Origin: DASRDU01 sp046331565
GTDB lineage: Bacteria > Acidobacteriota > Blastocatellia > RBC074
Assembly (NCBI GenBank): GCA_046331565.1
Contig: JAXLQP010000001.1
Location: forward strand, 434,001 to 498,000
DNA length: 64,000 bases
Direction: 5' to 3'
Under the pieces are notes generated by a model that saw only the letters and a program-made list of their open reading frames with translations, made no database searches and was not told where the DNA came from. Of the stretch, positions 41,727 to 50,908 are shown piece by piece. Each line of letters starts with the position of its first letter. The first letter of the stretch is position 1. The translations under genes were made by a program, and so were the position numbers.

Positions 41727-41754
41727 GATTTCCTCCCTGGGATTTCCTCCCTGG
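41727..41754 (-). repeat. Tandem 14-bp duplication of a ribosome-binding site
   Basis: On the minus strand CCAGGGAGGAAATC is present twice in a row just before the ATG at 41725. Each copy has GGGAGGA, a strong Shine-Dalgarno sequence. The proximal copy is correctly spaced for the gene and the distal one is a standby copy. Confidence 0.9.
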
Positions 41755-41850
41755 TTTGAATTGATGATTCAGATCTTATGCAGGCTGATTGTGCGGCAGG
41801 CGGGCAGGCGGGCAGGCGGCTGTTGTGACACTTCTGCGATTGTCACAGAT

Positions 41851-41887
41851 AAAAAAGGCGCTGAGCGGCTTGCCGCCACTCAGCGCC
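41851..41887 (-). terminator. Terminator of the 328-residue gene
   Basis: Minus-strand GGCGCTGAGTGGCGG pairs with CCGCTCAGCGCC (41857-41887), followed by TTTTTT. It lies 26 bases beyond the stop of the gene that ends at 41913. Confidence 0.9.
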
Positions 41888-41912
41888 GAAGTCAACACTC
41901 AACAAAAGGAGG

Positions 41913-42899
41913 TTAACCCTGACTCTTGTCCTTGCGCTCAAACTTGTCAGGTTTGATCTGCGGATTGATTTTGAATTTTGAGATTTCCCATTCCTCGCTG
42001 GTTTCACCGGCGGTAGCCTTTGACAGGCGGTGCGGCAGGTTAATGCCGTTGACTGATTTGTAATCACCGAACATCCACTGAAATTCGACATCCGGCAGTT
42101 TGGCCATCATCTCACGCATTTCAGCCTGCATCTTTTCACGCTGGGCGCGCATTTCGGCTTCCTTTTTGGCGCGTTCTTCCGGCGGCAGCTTTTCAAGCTG
42201 TTCGCGGGTCAGCATGCCCGGAGGCCGTCCCTGACCGCCCGGCCCGCCGGGGCCACGCCCGCGCATCATCTGGCGAAAGTCCTTGCCCTTGTAAGTCAGC
42301 ATCAGCAACTGATGTGATTTCTGATCAAAGAACAGTCGCGCATCAAAACCGTTCGGGCCTTTGGCGTCAATAATGTCGGCCTTGCCTTCCGGCGCGGTGG
42401 CTTCACCGATGTAAGTGTATTCGAGCGGGAACGACGCAGGCGCAAGCAGCAGCCAGCCGAGCGTCAACCGGACAATTTCGGCTTTCTGGGAATTTTCCCG
42501 GGCTTCGCGTTCCTGCTGAGTGCCGCCGCCACCCGGGCCGCCGCCTCTGAACATGCCGCCGCCCGGCCCGGCATCAACCGAAGGAATGAATTCATTCCAG
42601 ATCTTGTCGCCCGCAAACACCTGCACATTGGTTCCGCGCTGGCTGATGTTGGCTGTGCGAATCTTGTCGGGCACGACCATCTCAACTTCCAGTTCGCTTT
42701 CCATGGTATTGCCGCCCATCGAGAAGCGTCTGGTTCCGGCGGCTGACAGGCTTTGCAGCGCCTTCAGTTTGTCTTCAGAGCCAATGGCCTTGCGGGCCTG
42801 TTTGAGAATTTCCTGGGCTTTGGCGTCCGGTTTGGCCTGGGCCAGCGCCGCCAGCGGCAGCATCACGGCCAGCAGCATTGCCATCATTACTATGCGCAT
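41913..42899 (-). CDS. Secreted protein, LolA-like N-terminus with Gly- and Met/Arg-rich inserts
   Basis: A 328-residue protein with a signal peptide (MMAMLLAVMLPLAALAQ). The N-terminus (AQEILKQARKAIGSEDKLKALQSLSAAGTRR) and strands such as EMVVPDKIRTANIS and QVFAGDKIWNEFIP resemble the LolA/LolB-like half-barrel that binds lipids or lipoproteins. Two low-complexity inserts, PGGGMFRGGGPGGGG and MRGRGPGGPGGQGRPPG, and a charged helix (LPPEERAKKEAEMRAQREKM) interrupt the fold, then DVEFQWMFGDYKSVNG returns to strands. Function is not established. It is monocistronic with a strong terminator. Confidence 0.6.
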   Translation of the reverse strand: MRIVMMAMLLAVMLPLAALAQAKPDAKAQEILKQARKAIGSEDKLKALQSLSAAGTRRFSMGGNTMESELEVEMVVPDKIRTANISQRGTNVQVFAGDKIWNEFIPSVDAGPGGGMFRGGGPGGGGTQQEREARENSQKAEIVRLTLGWLLLAPASFPLEYTYIGEATAPEGKADIIDAKGPNGFDARLFFDQKSHQLLMLTYKGKDFRQMMRGRGPGGPGGQGRPPGMLTREQLEKLPPEERAKKEAEMRAQREKMQAEMREMMAKLPDVEFQWMFGDYKSVNGINLPHRLSKATAGETSEEWEISKFKINPQIKPDKFERKDKSQG

Positions 42900-43089
42900 T
42901 GGAAAGACCTCCCTTTGAAAGGTAAATGAACAATTTCAGGACACGGCAAAAGGGGATTGTCCGACCGAAATCATAACTCATCAGCCCGAAGCTGATGATC
43001 CACTTTGCCGGAAAATCAGACGAGAAACCGAAAAAAGCCTGTTGCCAGCGTGGTTTTTGTAAACTTTGTAAATTGCTGAACGGCCTTTC

Positions 43090-43118
43090 TTGAGCTTCGC
43101 CCGGCTTGCGCCTATAGT
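43090..43118 (+). promoter_or_regulatory. Candidate promoter of the D-aminoacylase-like gene
   Basis: TTGAGC (43090-43095) and TATAGT (43113-43118) with 17-base spacing, 48 bases upstream of the ATG at 43166. Confidence 0.5.
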
Positions 43119-43165
43119 CCACACCCGCGCAGTTCAGCAACCGGATTCCACCACAATTCAACGCC

Positions 43166-44686
43166 ATGAAAATCCCGGGTTCAAAACGACTGTTTCCATT
43201 CCTGCTGTGCCTTTCAGTTCTGATCGCTTTGCCGCCTGTCCTGACAGCGCAGACCGCAACATCAGGCGCGGCGTCTGTGCTGATCAAAGGCGGGACGGTG
43301 ATTGACGGTTCGGGCGGGCCTGCTCGTCGCGCTGATGTGCGGCTGACCGGCGACCGGATTGCTGAAATCGGTTCGCTCAAACCGCGACCCGGCGAGCGCG
43401 TGATTGAGGCGAAGGGGTTGACCATCGCGCCGGGCTTCATTGATCTGCATAACCATTCCGAGCGCGGGCTGGATAATGAACCTGCGGCGCGGTCGCAGGT
43501 TTTGCAGGGCATCACGACGCTGGCCGTCGGGCCGGATGGCGGTTCGCCGTTCCCGGTGGCGCAGTATCTTGAACGACGACGGCAGCGCGCCTCTGCCGTC
43601 AATGTGCTGGCCTTTGTCGGCCACGCGACGGTGCGGCAGCGTGTGATGGGCCGCGATTACCAGCGCCAGGCCACCGATGACGAAGTCGCAAAAATGAAAC
43701 TGCTCGTTGAGCAGGCCATGCGCGAAGGCGCATTCGGATTGTCATCGGGCCTTGAATATGACATCGGCCATCCGAGCGCGACCAGTGAAGTCATTGCGCT
43801 CGCGCAGGTCGCGGCGCAGTACGGCGGCATTTATATGAGCCACATCCGCGATGAATCCGACGAAGTGATGACCGCCTTGCGCGAAGCCATTCAGATCGGG
43901 CGCGAAGCCAGGCTGCCCGTGCAGATTTCGCACATCAAACTCGGCACTGTCGCCGTCTGGAACAAAGCCGATGCGGCAGTTGCGCTGATCAATGAAGCGC
44001 GGCGCAGCGGAGTTGACATTACGGCTGACTGCTATCCTTACGATGCGTGGTCTTCGACGATTACGGTGCTGGTGCCGAGCCGCCGTCACGATGATCCGGC
44101 AGCCGTGAAAAAAGGGCTTGATGATGTGGGCGGCGCAGCAAATGTGCTGGTCACAAACTGCGCGAAACATCCCGATTACGAAGGCCGCACGCTCGATCAG
44201 ATTGCGCGTGATCGTTCGCTCAGCCCGGTGGAGGTTTACATTCAGATCGTCAAAGACGGCGGCGCAGGCGTCGTCTGCCGTTCAATGCAGGAAGCAGACA
44301 TCAGGGTTTTTTATCGTCAGCCCTGGGTGATGGTGGCGAGCGATGGCGGCATCGGCATGAAGCATCCGCGCGGAGCCGGAACCTTTCCGCGCGTGCTGGG
44401 CCGCTACGTCCGCGAAAACAGATGGCTGAAGCTCGAAGACGCGATTCGCAAAATGACTTCGTTCCCGGCCTCACGCCTGGGCCTCACGGATCGCGGTCTG
44501 ATTCGCGCCGGAATGAAAGCTGACGTGGTGATTTTCGATGCAATCAAAGTCATTGATCAGGCCACGATGACCAGCCCGTTCACTGAACCGGTCGGCATTC
44601 ATCACGTCTTAGTCAATGGCCAGGCCGTCGTCACCGATGGCAAAGTCACCAGCGCACTGCCCGGCGAAGTCATCAGGCATCAATGA
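43166..44686 (+). CDS. N-acyl-D-amino-acid deacylase-like amidohydrolase, secreted
   Basis: A 506-residue amidohydrolase with a signal peptide (LFPFLLCLSVLIALPPVLTAQ). The metal-dependent hydrolase signature is complete: VLIKGGTVIDGSGGPARRADV, GFIDLHNHSERG (first two His), GLSSGLEYDIGHPSATSEV, YMSHIRDESDE, VQISHIKLG, and DGGIGMKHPRG with the catalytic Asp. This set matches D-aminoacylase/N-acyl-D-glutamate deacylase relatives acting on N-acylated D-amino acids or similar amides. The export signal suggests turnover of peptidoglycan-derived or environmental substrates. A G-rich sequence follows the stop directly. Confidence 0.88.
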   Translation: MKIPGSKRLFPFLLCLSVLIALPPVLTAQTATSGAASVLIKGGTVIDGSGGPARRADVRLTGDRIAEIGSLKPRPGERVIEAKGLTIAPGFIDLHNHSERGLDNEPAARSQVLQGITTLAVGPDGGSPFPVAQYLERRRQRASAVNVLAFVGHATVRQRVMGRDYQRQATDDEVAKMKLLVEQAMREGAFGLSSGLEYDIGHPSATSEVIALAQVAAQYGGIYMSHIRDESDEVMTALREAIQIGREARLPVQISHIKLGTVAVWNKADAAVALINEARRSGVDITADCYPYDAWSSTITVLVPSRRHDDPAAVKKGLDDVGGAANVLVTNCAKHPDYEGRTLDQIARDRSLSPVEVYIQIVKDGGAGVVCRSMQEADIRVFYRQPWVMVASDGGIGMKHPRGAGTFPRVLGRYVRENRWLKLEDAIRKMTSFPASRLGLTDRGLIRAGMKADVVIFDAIKVIDQATMTSPFTEPVGIHHVLVNGQAVVTDGKVTSALPGEVIRHQ

Positions 44687-44687
44687 T

Positions 44688-44884
44688 GGGGGATGGGGGA
44701 CAGGGGTTGGGGGATGGAGAGAAAGGGAGAAGAGGAGAAGAGGGGAAAATGGGAAGAGGTGAAGAGGGGAAGAGGGGAAAATGGGAAGAGGAGTTTAGTG
44801 AACCTTTGTCAGGGCTGTTTCTCACGGTCATCCGATTCTGCATCGCGCTTTGTGCTGGTTCGTGTGGCTTCGTGGAAAAAATGT
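44688..44884. repeat. G-rich tract and unpaired repeat arms
   Basis: 44688-44713 holds four G runs (lengths 5, 5, 4, 5) with 2-3-base loops, a canonical G-quadruplex motif, two bases after the stop. It is followed by GAGAAGAGG-type words (44718-44795) and, at 44851-44884, only a right arm of the CACGAAG family (TTCGTGTGGCTTCGTGG). These look like mismatched halves of two repeat families. Confidence 0.7.
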
Positions 44885-44886
44885 CT

Positions 44887-47247
44887 TTACTGAAATGAAA
44901 ATTTCAGGCTCCCGTTCCAGCGGCGGCCATAGCCGAAGTGGGTTCCTTCAAACGGATTGCCGAAGTTGTAAGCGAACAGGCGATCAGCGAGGTTCAGCAC
45001 GTCAAGCTGCGCTTCGCATTTCACGTGGTCGCGGCTGAACAGGCTGATGCCGGTTGACAGGTTGAAGATCGTGCGCGGTTTGACGCGGCCACGCTCGAAG
45101 TTGACGAGTTCTGCGCCGGGCGCGGATTTGAGTTCATCGAGCCGCGACTGTTCGACTTCAAGCGGGACGCCGCTTTCGTGACGCCCGCTCAGCGCGAGCA
45201 GCAAACCGGAGCGATGATGCTGATAAGTCACGCCGAAACTGCCGGTGTTGCGCTGATCCTGATCGGGAATGAAGCGCGTGCCGGGGCCGATTTCAATAAA
45301 TTCCTCAGTCAGAAACAGGCCGCCGTTGATTGGCCCGGTTTGCAGGATGCGCATATTCGTATAACTCAGCCAGCCTGAGAATCCGCGCCGCTCAGGCACA
45401 TCCAGCCGCACGTCAACGCCGCGTGAATAGCCGCTTGCCACGCTGTTGGGAAAAATAATCGTCGTATTGAAAAAGACATTCGGATCACCGACGTTGCGAA
45501 AGTTGCGCCACCAGTAAGCCGCATCGAGCCGGAACAGGCCCGCAATGTCCTGCGCGAATCCGGCTTCGTAAGCCGACACTCGTTCGGGATGAATCGTTGC
45601 GCCGCCGCCGTTCGCGCCTGCAAAAGGCGAAAGCTCGCGCGCCTGTGCTGACGATGAAAGCAGCAGGTTATCAAGCTGCGGCGGCTGATAGAGCCGGTTG
45701 AATGAAGCGCGAATCGCCGTGCGTGTTTTCGGCATGAAATAAACCGCACCGAGGCGCGGGCTGAACTGCTGATCTGATACCGGCAAACGCGATTGATCGA
45801 AGCGCAAGCCCGCCTGCACGGTCAGATTGCGGAGCGGCGAAAAAGCATCCTGCACATAACCCGAATACTGCCCGCGCACCCTGGCGTCACGAAAGATGAA
45901 CGGATGGTCTGCATCAAAATGCAGCGCGGCCTCGCTGATGTCGCGGTCTTCGGCCACGTGTTCATCGGTGATGTGGAAAGTGAAAAATTCGCGGGGCGCA
46001 ACGCGGCTGATTTCGAGTCCGGTTTTGAAAGTGTGACTGCGCCATTGCCGCGTCAGGCTGGCAATCAGTCCGGTGCGCGTGTGTGCGCGATCCTGCGCGG
46101 CAAAGAGCGGCAGGTCGTGTTCGCTGCCAAACAGCCGCGACTGGTGACGACGATAAAAGAACGCGAGGTTGGCGACGGTGCTGGCTGAAAACAGATGCTG
46201 CCACGACGCGGCCATGCTGCCATCGCGCAGGTGCTGGCGCTGCCGCTGCCCGGCCAGTTCCTGCAACAAATCATTCGGCACGCGAAACCCAGTGCCGTTG
46301 CCGGTGACATTGACGAGCGCCGTGTCACGGTCTGAAGGATGCCAGTCAGCGCGCAGGCTCAGACTGACTGCGCCGCCGTAGTTATTGAAATTGCGCGGGT
46401 CAACCGGATCAAGAAAACGATCAGAGCGCGAAGTCGCGGCGTTGGCATAAAATCCGAACCGCTGATTAACTCTGCCTCCGGCAGCGGCGGCGAGATCGCC
46501 GGTGCGAAAGTCTCCGGCCCCGGCGCGCAGGCTGCCATTGAACCGCTGATCAATTCCTGAACGCGGCTGCACAATCACAACCGCGCCGTTGCGGCCTCCG
46601 AATTCAGCCGGAATGTTGCCCGTAATGACCTGCATTGAACTGATCGTGTCAGTATCGAATGAACTCGCTGACACCGAATCAAGCCGGTCGGCAATCGGAA
46701 TTCCGTCGAGCACATACAGCACGCCGTCATCAACTCCGCGCACGTGCATCAGGCCGTTGTTTTCAGTCGCCCAGCCCGGCGTCGTGACAATCAGTTCCTG
46801 AAGCTGCCGATTGCGGTTGTGACGCGGCGCGCGCTGAATCAGGCCTGACTCAAGCGTCGTGGCCGATGACGAATCAGCTTCGACAAGTTGTTCATCAGCT
46901 TTCACGCTGACCTGGGCATTCGCGCCAGCCACGCTCAGATTGAACTGGAATTCGAGCGGCAGATTTGACTGCACCGTCACCGCCCGCGATTGCGGGGCAA
47001 AACCGCTTGCCTCGACCCGCAGCAGGTAACGATTGAAGGCCACGTTGTTGAAGACGAAAGCGCCGGTACGGTCGGTCAGCAGTTCGTGATGCTCTCCGGT
47101 CAGGGGATTGGTCAGCCTGACGGCGGCCTGCGGGATGACTGAGCCGGTCGGGTCAGTGACCGTGCCGCGAATCGTGCCAATCTGTATCTGAGCCAGGGCA
47201 ATGACGGGGAGCAGCATTAAGACGGGCAGCGCCGAAAATCTGAACAT
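44887..47247 (-). CDS. TonB-dependent outer-membrane receptor with carboxypeptidase-regulatory-like domain
   Basis: A 786-residue outer-membrane receptor from the ATG at 47247, where a signal peptide follows (ALPVLMLLPVIALAQ). A longer reading back to 47313 is possible. The N-terminal CarboxypepD-regulatory-like domain reads GTIRGTVTDPTGSVIPQAAV ... LLTDRTGAFVFNNV. A plug domain follows (MHVRGVDDGVLYVLDGIPIADR, ISSMQVITGNIPAEFGGRNG), then a long beta-barrel with DAFSPLRNLTVQAGLRFDQ and ending in GYGRRWNGSLKFSFQ, where the final Phe-x-Gln fits a barrel C-terminus. The substrate is unknown. There is no nearby TonB gene except the DUF3500 fusion at 34 kb. Confidence 0.92.
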   Translation of the reverse strand: MFRFSALPVLMLLPVIALAQIQIGTIRGTVTDPTGSVIPQAAVRLTNPLTGEHHELLTDRTGAFVFNNVAFNRYLLRVEASGFAPQSRAVTVQSNLPLEFQFNLSVAGANAQVSVKADEQLVEADSSSATTLESGLIQRAPRHNRNRQLQELIVTTPGWATENNGLMHVRGVDDGVLYVLDGIPIADRLDSVSASSFDTDTISSMQVITGNIPAEFGGRNGAVVIVQPRSGIDQRFNGSLRAGAGDFRTGDLAAAAGGRVNQRFGFYANAATSRSDRFLDPVDPRNFNNYGGAVSLSLRADWHPSDRDTALVNVTGNGTGFRVPNDLLQELAGQRQRQHLRDGSMAASWQHLFSASTVANLAFFYRRHQSRLFGSEHDLPLFAAQDRAHTRTGLIASLTRQWRSHTFKTGLEISRVAPREFFTFHITDEHVAEDRDISEAALHFDADHPFIFRDARVRGQYSGYVQDAFSPLRNLTVQAGLRFDQSRLPVSDQQFSPRLGAVYFMPKTRTAIRASFNRLYQPPQLDNLLLSSSAQARELSPFAGANGGGATIHPERVSAYEAGFAQDIAGLFRLDAAYWWRNFRNVGDPNVFFNTTIIFPNSVASGYSRGVDVRLDVPERRGFSGWLSYTNMRILQTGPINGGLFLTEEFIEIGPGTRFIPDQDQRNTGSFGVTYQHHRSGLLLALSGRHESGVPLEVEQSRLDELKSAPGAELVNFERGRVKPRTIFNLSTGISLFSRDHVKCEAQLDVLNLADRLFAYNFGNPFEGTHFGYGRRWNGSLKFSFQ

Positions 47248-47357
47248 AAGCTGGCAATCAGGCCTTTCCGGTTTGGTAAAACACACAGCGTTGGTAGAGA
47301 ATAGCCGCGTCATCCCGTTAGTTTCAATCCCACACCATCAACTGAAAGGAATCGGCA

Positions 47358-48143
47358 ATGTCAGAGGCAAAGCTGCTCGTTTCATCTGAGCATGGCATCA
47401 AGCGCATCAGCTTCAATCGCCCGGAGCGACGCAATCCGATTGACCGCGAAACTTTCAGCCTCCTGCACGCGGCAATCAATGAATCAACGACTGACGGCAC
47501 GCGGGCCATCATCATCACCGGCGAAGGTCAGGCCTTCTGCGCCGGGGCTGATCTGACTGAAATCAACACGCGGGATGCGGCTGAATATGATGTGACCAGA
47601 GTGCTGCGTGACAATGCAAACACAGCGATTCTGACGATGCGCGCGCTGCCCGTGCCGATCATCGCCCGCGTTCACGGCCCGGCGGCTGGCATCGGCTGCA
47701 ACTACGCGCTGGCCTGCGACATCATCATTGCTTCAGAACAGGCCATCTTTGTGCAGGCCTTCGCCAAAATCGGGCTGATGCCGGATGGTGGCGGCACTTT
47801 CTTTCTGCCGCGCCTGCTCGGTTATCACAAGGCTTTTGAACTGATGGCGACCGGCGATGTGCTGACCGCTCAGGAAGCCTGCGCGCACGGCCTGGTCAAC
47901 CGCGTCGTGCCGGTTGCTGAACTCGATGACACCGTGAATCAGATGGCCCGGCGACTGGCTGACATGCCGCCGATTGCGCTGGCAAAGATCAAGGCCGCCT
48001 TGAATCAGAGCGCCACCGCTGATCTGGCCACGATGCTCGAATTTGAAGCAGTCAATCAGGCCGACTGTTTCAGCTCCGCAGATTTTACTGAAGGCGTCAG
48101 CGCCTTCCTGCAAAAACGCAAGCCCGCTTTTACCGGAAAATAA
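47358..48143 (+). CDS. Enoyl-CoA hydratase/isomerase family protein
   Basis: A 261-residue crotonase-fold protein. Motifs: FNRPERRNPIDRETF, ITGEGQAFCAGADL (oxyanion hole), HGPAAGIGCNYALACDIIIA (second oxyanion element), FAKIGLMPDGGGTFFLPRLLG (the Glu of typical hydratases is replaced by Asp in LMPDGG), and ATGDVLTAQEACAHGLVNRV. The residues leave hydratase, isomerase or dehalogenase-like activity open. AAAGGAATCGGCA before the ATG gives a ribosome-binding site. It stands 107 bases before the MFS transporter, so the two may form a unit. Confidence 0.9.
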   Translation: MSEAKLLVSSEHGIKRISFNRPERRNPIDRETFSLLHAAINESTTDGTRAIIITGEGQAFCAGADLTEINTRDAAEYDVTRVLRDNANTAILTMRALPVPIIARVHGPAAGIGCNYALACDIIIASEQAIFVQAFAKIGLMPDGGGTFFLPRLLGYHKAFELMATGDVLTAQEACAHGLVNRVVPVAELDDTVNQMARRLADMPPIALAKIKAALNQSATADLATMLEFEAVNQADCFSSADFTEGVSAFLQKRKPAFTGK

Positions 48144-48250
48144 CCAGCTTCACTGCCTGGAAACAAGTTTTCTCAGTTCCGGCCTGCGCTCCCTGCGCCC
48201 GGCCTGCTCAGATTGTTTCTGGCCGTGAATCAACAACCCACTGGAGCCTT

Positions 48251-49627
<1,377 letters not shown>

Positions 49628-49647
49628 ACAGTTCTGGTGCAATTTGA

Positions 49648-49731
49648 ATGTCCGACAAGCTGCCAGCTTGTCGCGGTTCTGCGCAGCGGCGCCTGACGAG
49701 AGCCGCGACAAGCTGGCAGCTTGTCAGACAT
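49648..49731. repeat. Inverted repeat, GACAAGCTGCCAGCTTGTC type
   Basis: Each arm is itself a near-palindrome (CGACAAGCTGCCAGCTTGTCG), and the two arms (49648-49684 and 49699-49731) are complements of one another. It lies between the MFS gene and the convergent selenoprotein gene and may terminate both. Confidence 0.85.
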
Positions 49732-49746
49732 TTATGCTTTTGCATT

Positions 49747-49974
49747 TCAACCAGGCGCCTGGCTGACGGCTTCGACTATTTTTTGTTCGGACGGAAATCC
49801 GAACCAGCCTTTTTTGATGACCATCTGATCATTGACCCAGACGGTAAATTCGCCTGAATCGCCTTTGACCAGTTCGGCTTCAAGGCCGAGCGCCTGTCTG
49901 AGTGCCGCCGCCGCACGGGCGGCGCGAGGCTGGTAGCCTCATCGCGTTCAATGCCTGATGACAACTCGTTTCAT
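49747..49974 (-). CDS. Predicted SelW/Rdx-family selenoprotein with two in-frame TGA codons
   Basis: Reading from the ATG at 49974 gives 75 codons before TGA at 49747-49749, if two TGA codons are read as selenocysteine. Codons 9 (49948-49950) and 12 (49939-49941) are TGA. The product reads MKRVVIRH-Sec-TR-Sec-GYQPRA, then an A/L-rich helix, VKGDSGEFTVWVNDQMVIKK, and GFPSEQKIVEAV. This is the Rdx (SelW/T/H) fold, whose members have CxxC or CxxU at precisely these two places. Other genes here use TGA as stop and TGG as Trp, so Sec, not recoding to Trp, is implied. AAAGGCGGAAGG precedes the start. It lies 22 bases after the isomerase gene and is likely the last gene of the sugar operon. Confidence 0.78.
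49907..49946 (-). promoter_or_regulatory. Candidate bacterial SECIS hairpins downstream of the two TGA codons
   Basis: In mRNA sense, CGC-GAGGCT (49946-49944 and 49940-49935, with a three-base GAU bulge) pairs with AGCCTC-GCG (49931-49923) around an ACC loop, right after the first TGA. A second hairpin, GCCGCC (49923-49918) with GGCGGC (49912-49907), has loop CGUGC beginning 21 bases after the second TGA. The second fits the general bSECIS layout (stem, short apical loop with a G among the first two bases) as I recall it. Confidence 0.5.
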
Positions 49975-49996
49975 CCTTCCGCCTTTCTGTCGGAGC

Positions 49997-50872
49997 TTAT
50001 TTCAAACCGGCAACCAGGGCTTTAGTATAACCCACCGATTCGGCCAGGCCCGGCAGCGGGTCACTGCCATCCTTTTCATATTCCCAGCCGACCAGATGCT
50101 GATAGTTGATTTTCAGCAGCGCCTGAAAGATGGCCTTCAGGTCAAGAATGCCGCGCCCCGCTTCAATCGGCGTGTTTTTGTCACCGAGCGCCGAGATGTC
50201 TTTCAGATGCAGGTCATAAAGGCGCGCCCGGCATTTGATGATCGCCTCAGCCGGATTGACTCCGGCGCGCGCCGTGTGGCCTACATCAATGCACAGGCCG
50301 ATTCTCTGGTCATACTTCGCAATCAGATCCATCGCGTCATACGGCGAAGGGAAATAACCTTTGTCTTCGGGGCCGTGATTGTGAATGGCCAGCCGGATGT
50401 TGAATTCCTTGACAAGCTGATCGAGCAGCGGAATCGCATCGCGGCGCGGCGCGCAGACAATCGTCGTCACGCCAATGTCTCTGGCGTATTCAAAGCCCTG
50501 GCGAATCTCAGCCTCGCTGCCGCGCATGCTGACGTTGCCCACGCTCAGCGGAATCAGCCCGGCATCCCGAATCAGTTGAGCGCGCTGTTTGCGCTCTTCG
50601 GCGCTGTGGCTCAGGTCAATGTGATTTTTGACGTTCTTGATTGAAACGTATTTCAGGCCGACGCGCTTCACGCCTCTGATCATCGTTTCAATCGGAAATT
50701 CACGAAAGGTGTAAGTGGCCACGCCAACCTTCAGCCCGCGCCACGGATCCTCATCAGGGCCGGGCGTCAGCGCCGCAAGCGTTGTCGGCATGTTCATCAG
50801 CGGAATGGCCGCGCCAGCCAGCGCGCCGGTTTTCAGCAGATGACGGCGGGAAATTTTATTCTGGTTATTCAT
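49997..50872 (-). CDS. Sugar phosphate isomerase/epimerase-like TIM barrel, TAT-exported
   Basis: A 291-residue protein with a TAT signal (KISRRHLLKTGALAGAAIPL). The mature part is an AP-endonuclease-2-like TIM barrel: GVATYTFREFPIE, GLKYVSIKNV, IPLSVGNVSMRG, RLAIHNHGPED, LCIDVGHTARAG, YDLHLKDIS and GWEYEKDGSDP, with metal-binding Glu/His/Asp positions typical of the xylose-isomerase-like superfamily. Such exported isomerases are common in sugar-degrading soil bacteria, and their exact substrate is usually unknown. It lies 36 bases after the kinase gene and 22 before the selenoprotein gene. Confidence 0.88.
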   Translation of the reverse strand: MNNQNKISRRHLLKTGALAGAAIPLMNMPTTLAALTPGPDEDPWRGLKVGVATYTFREFPIETMIRGVKRVGLKYVSIKNVKNHIDLSHSAEERKQRAQLIRDAGLIPLSVGNVSMRGSEAEIRQGFEYARDIGVTTIVCAPRRDAIPLLDQLVKEFNIRLAIHNHGPEDKGYFPSPYDAMDLIAKYDQRIGLCIDVGHTARAGVNPAEAIIKCRARLYDLHLKDISALGDKNTPIEAGRGILDLKAIFQALLKINYQHLVGWEYEKDGSDPLPGLAESVGYTKALVAGLK

Positions 50873-50908
50873 GCTGAGTCTCCTGATAAGGTTATTTGGC
50901 GTGACTTG

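Noticed and set aside
41824..41847. TGTGACA ... TGTCACA palindrome as a CRP/FNR-type operator
   Set aside because: The half-sites are 10 bases apart, too far for the usual spacing, and it lies downstream of a gene rather than in a promoter.
49776..49964. A 62-codon minus-strand reading frame overlapping the SelW-like gene
   Set aside because: It is a different frame with a basic, featureless product; the TGA-containing frame matches a known fold from end to end.
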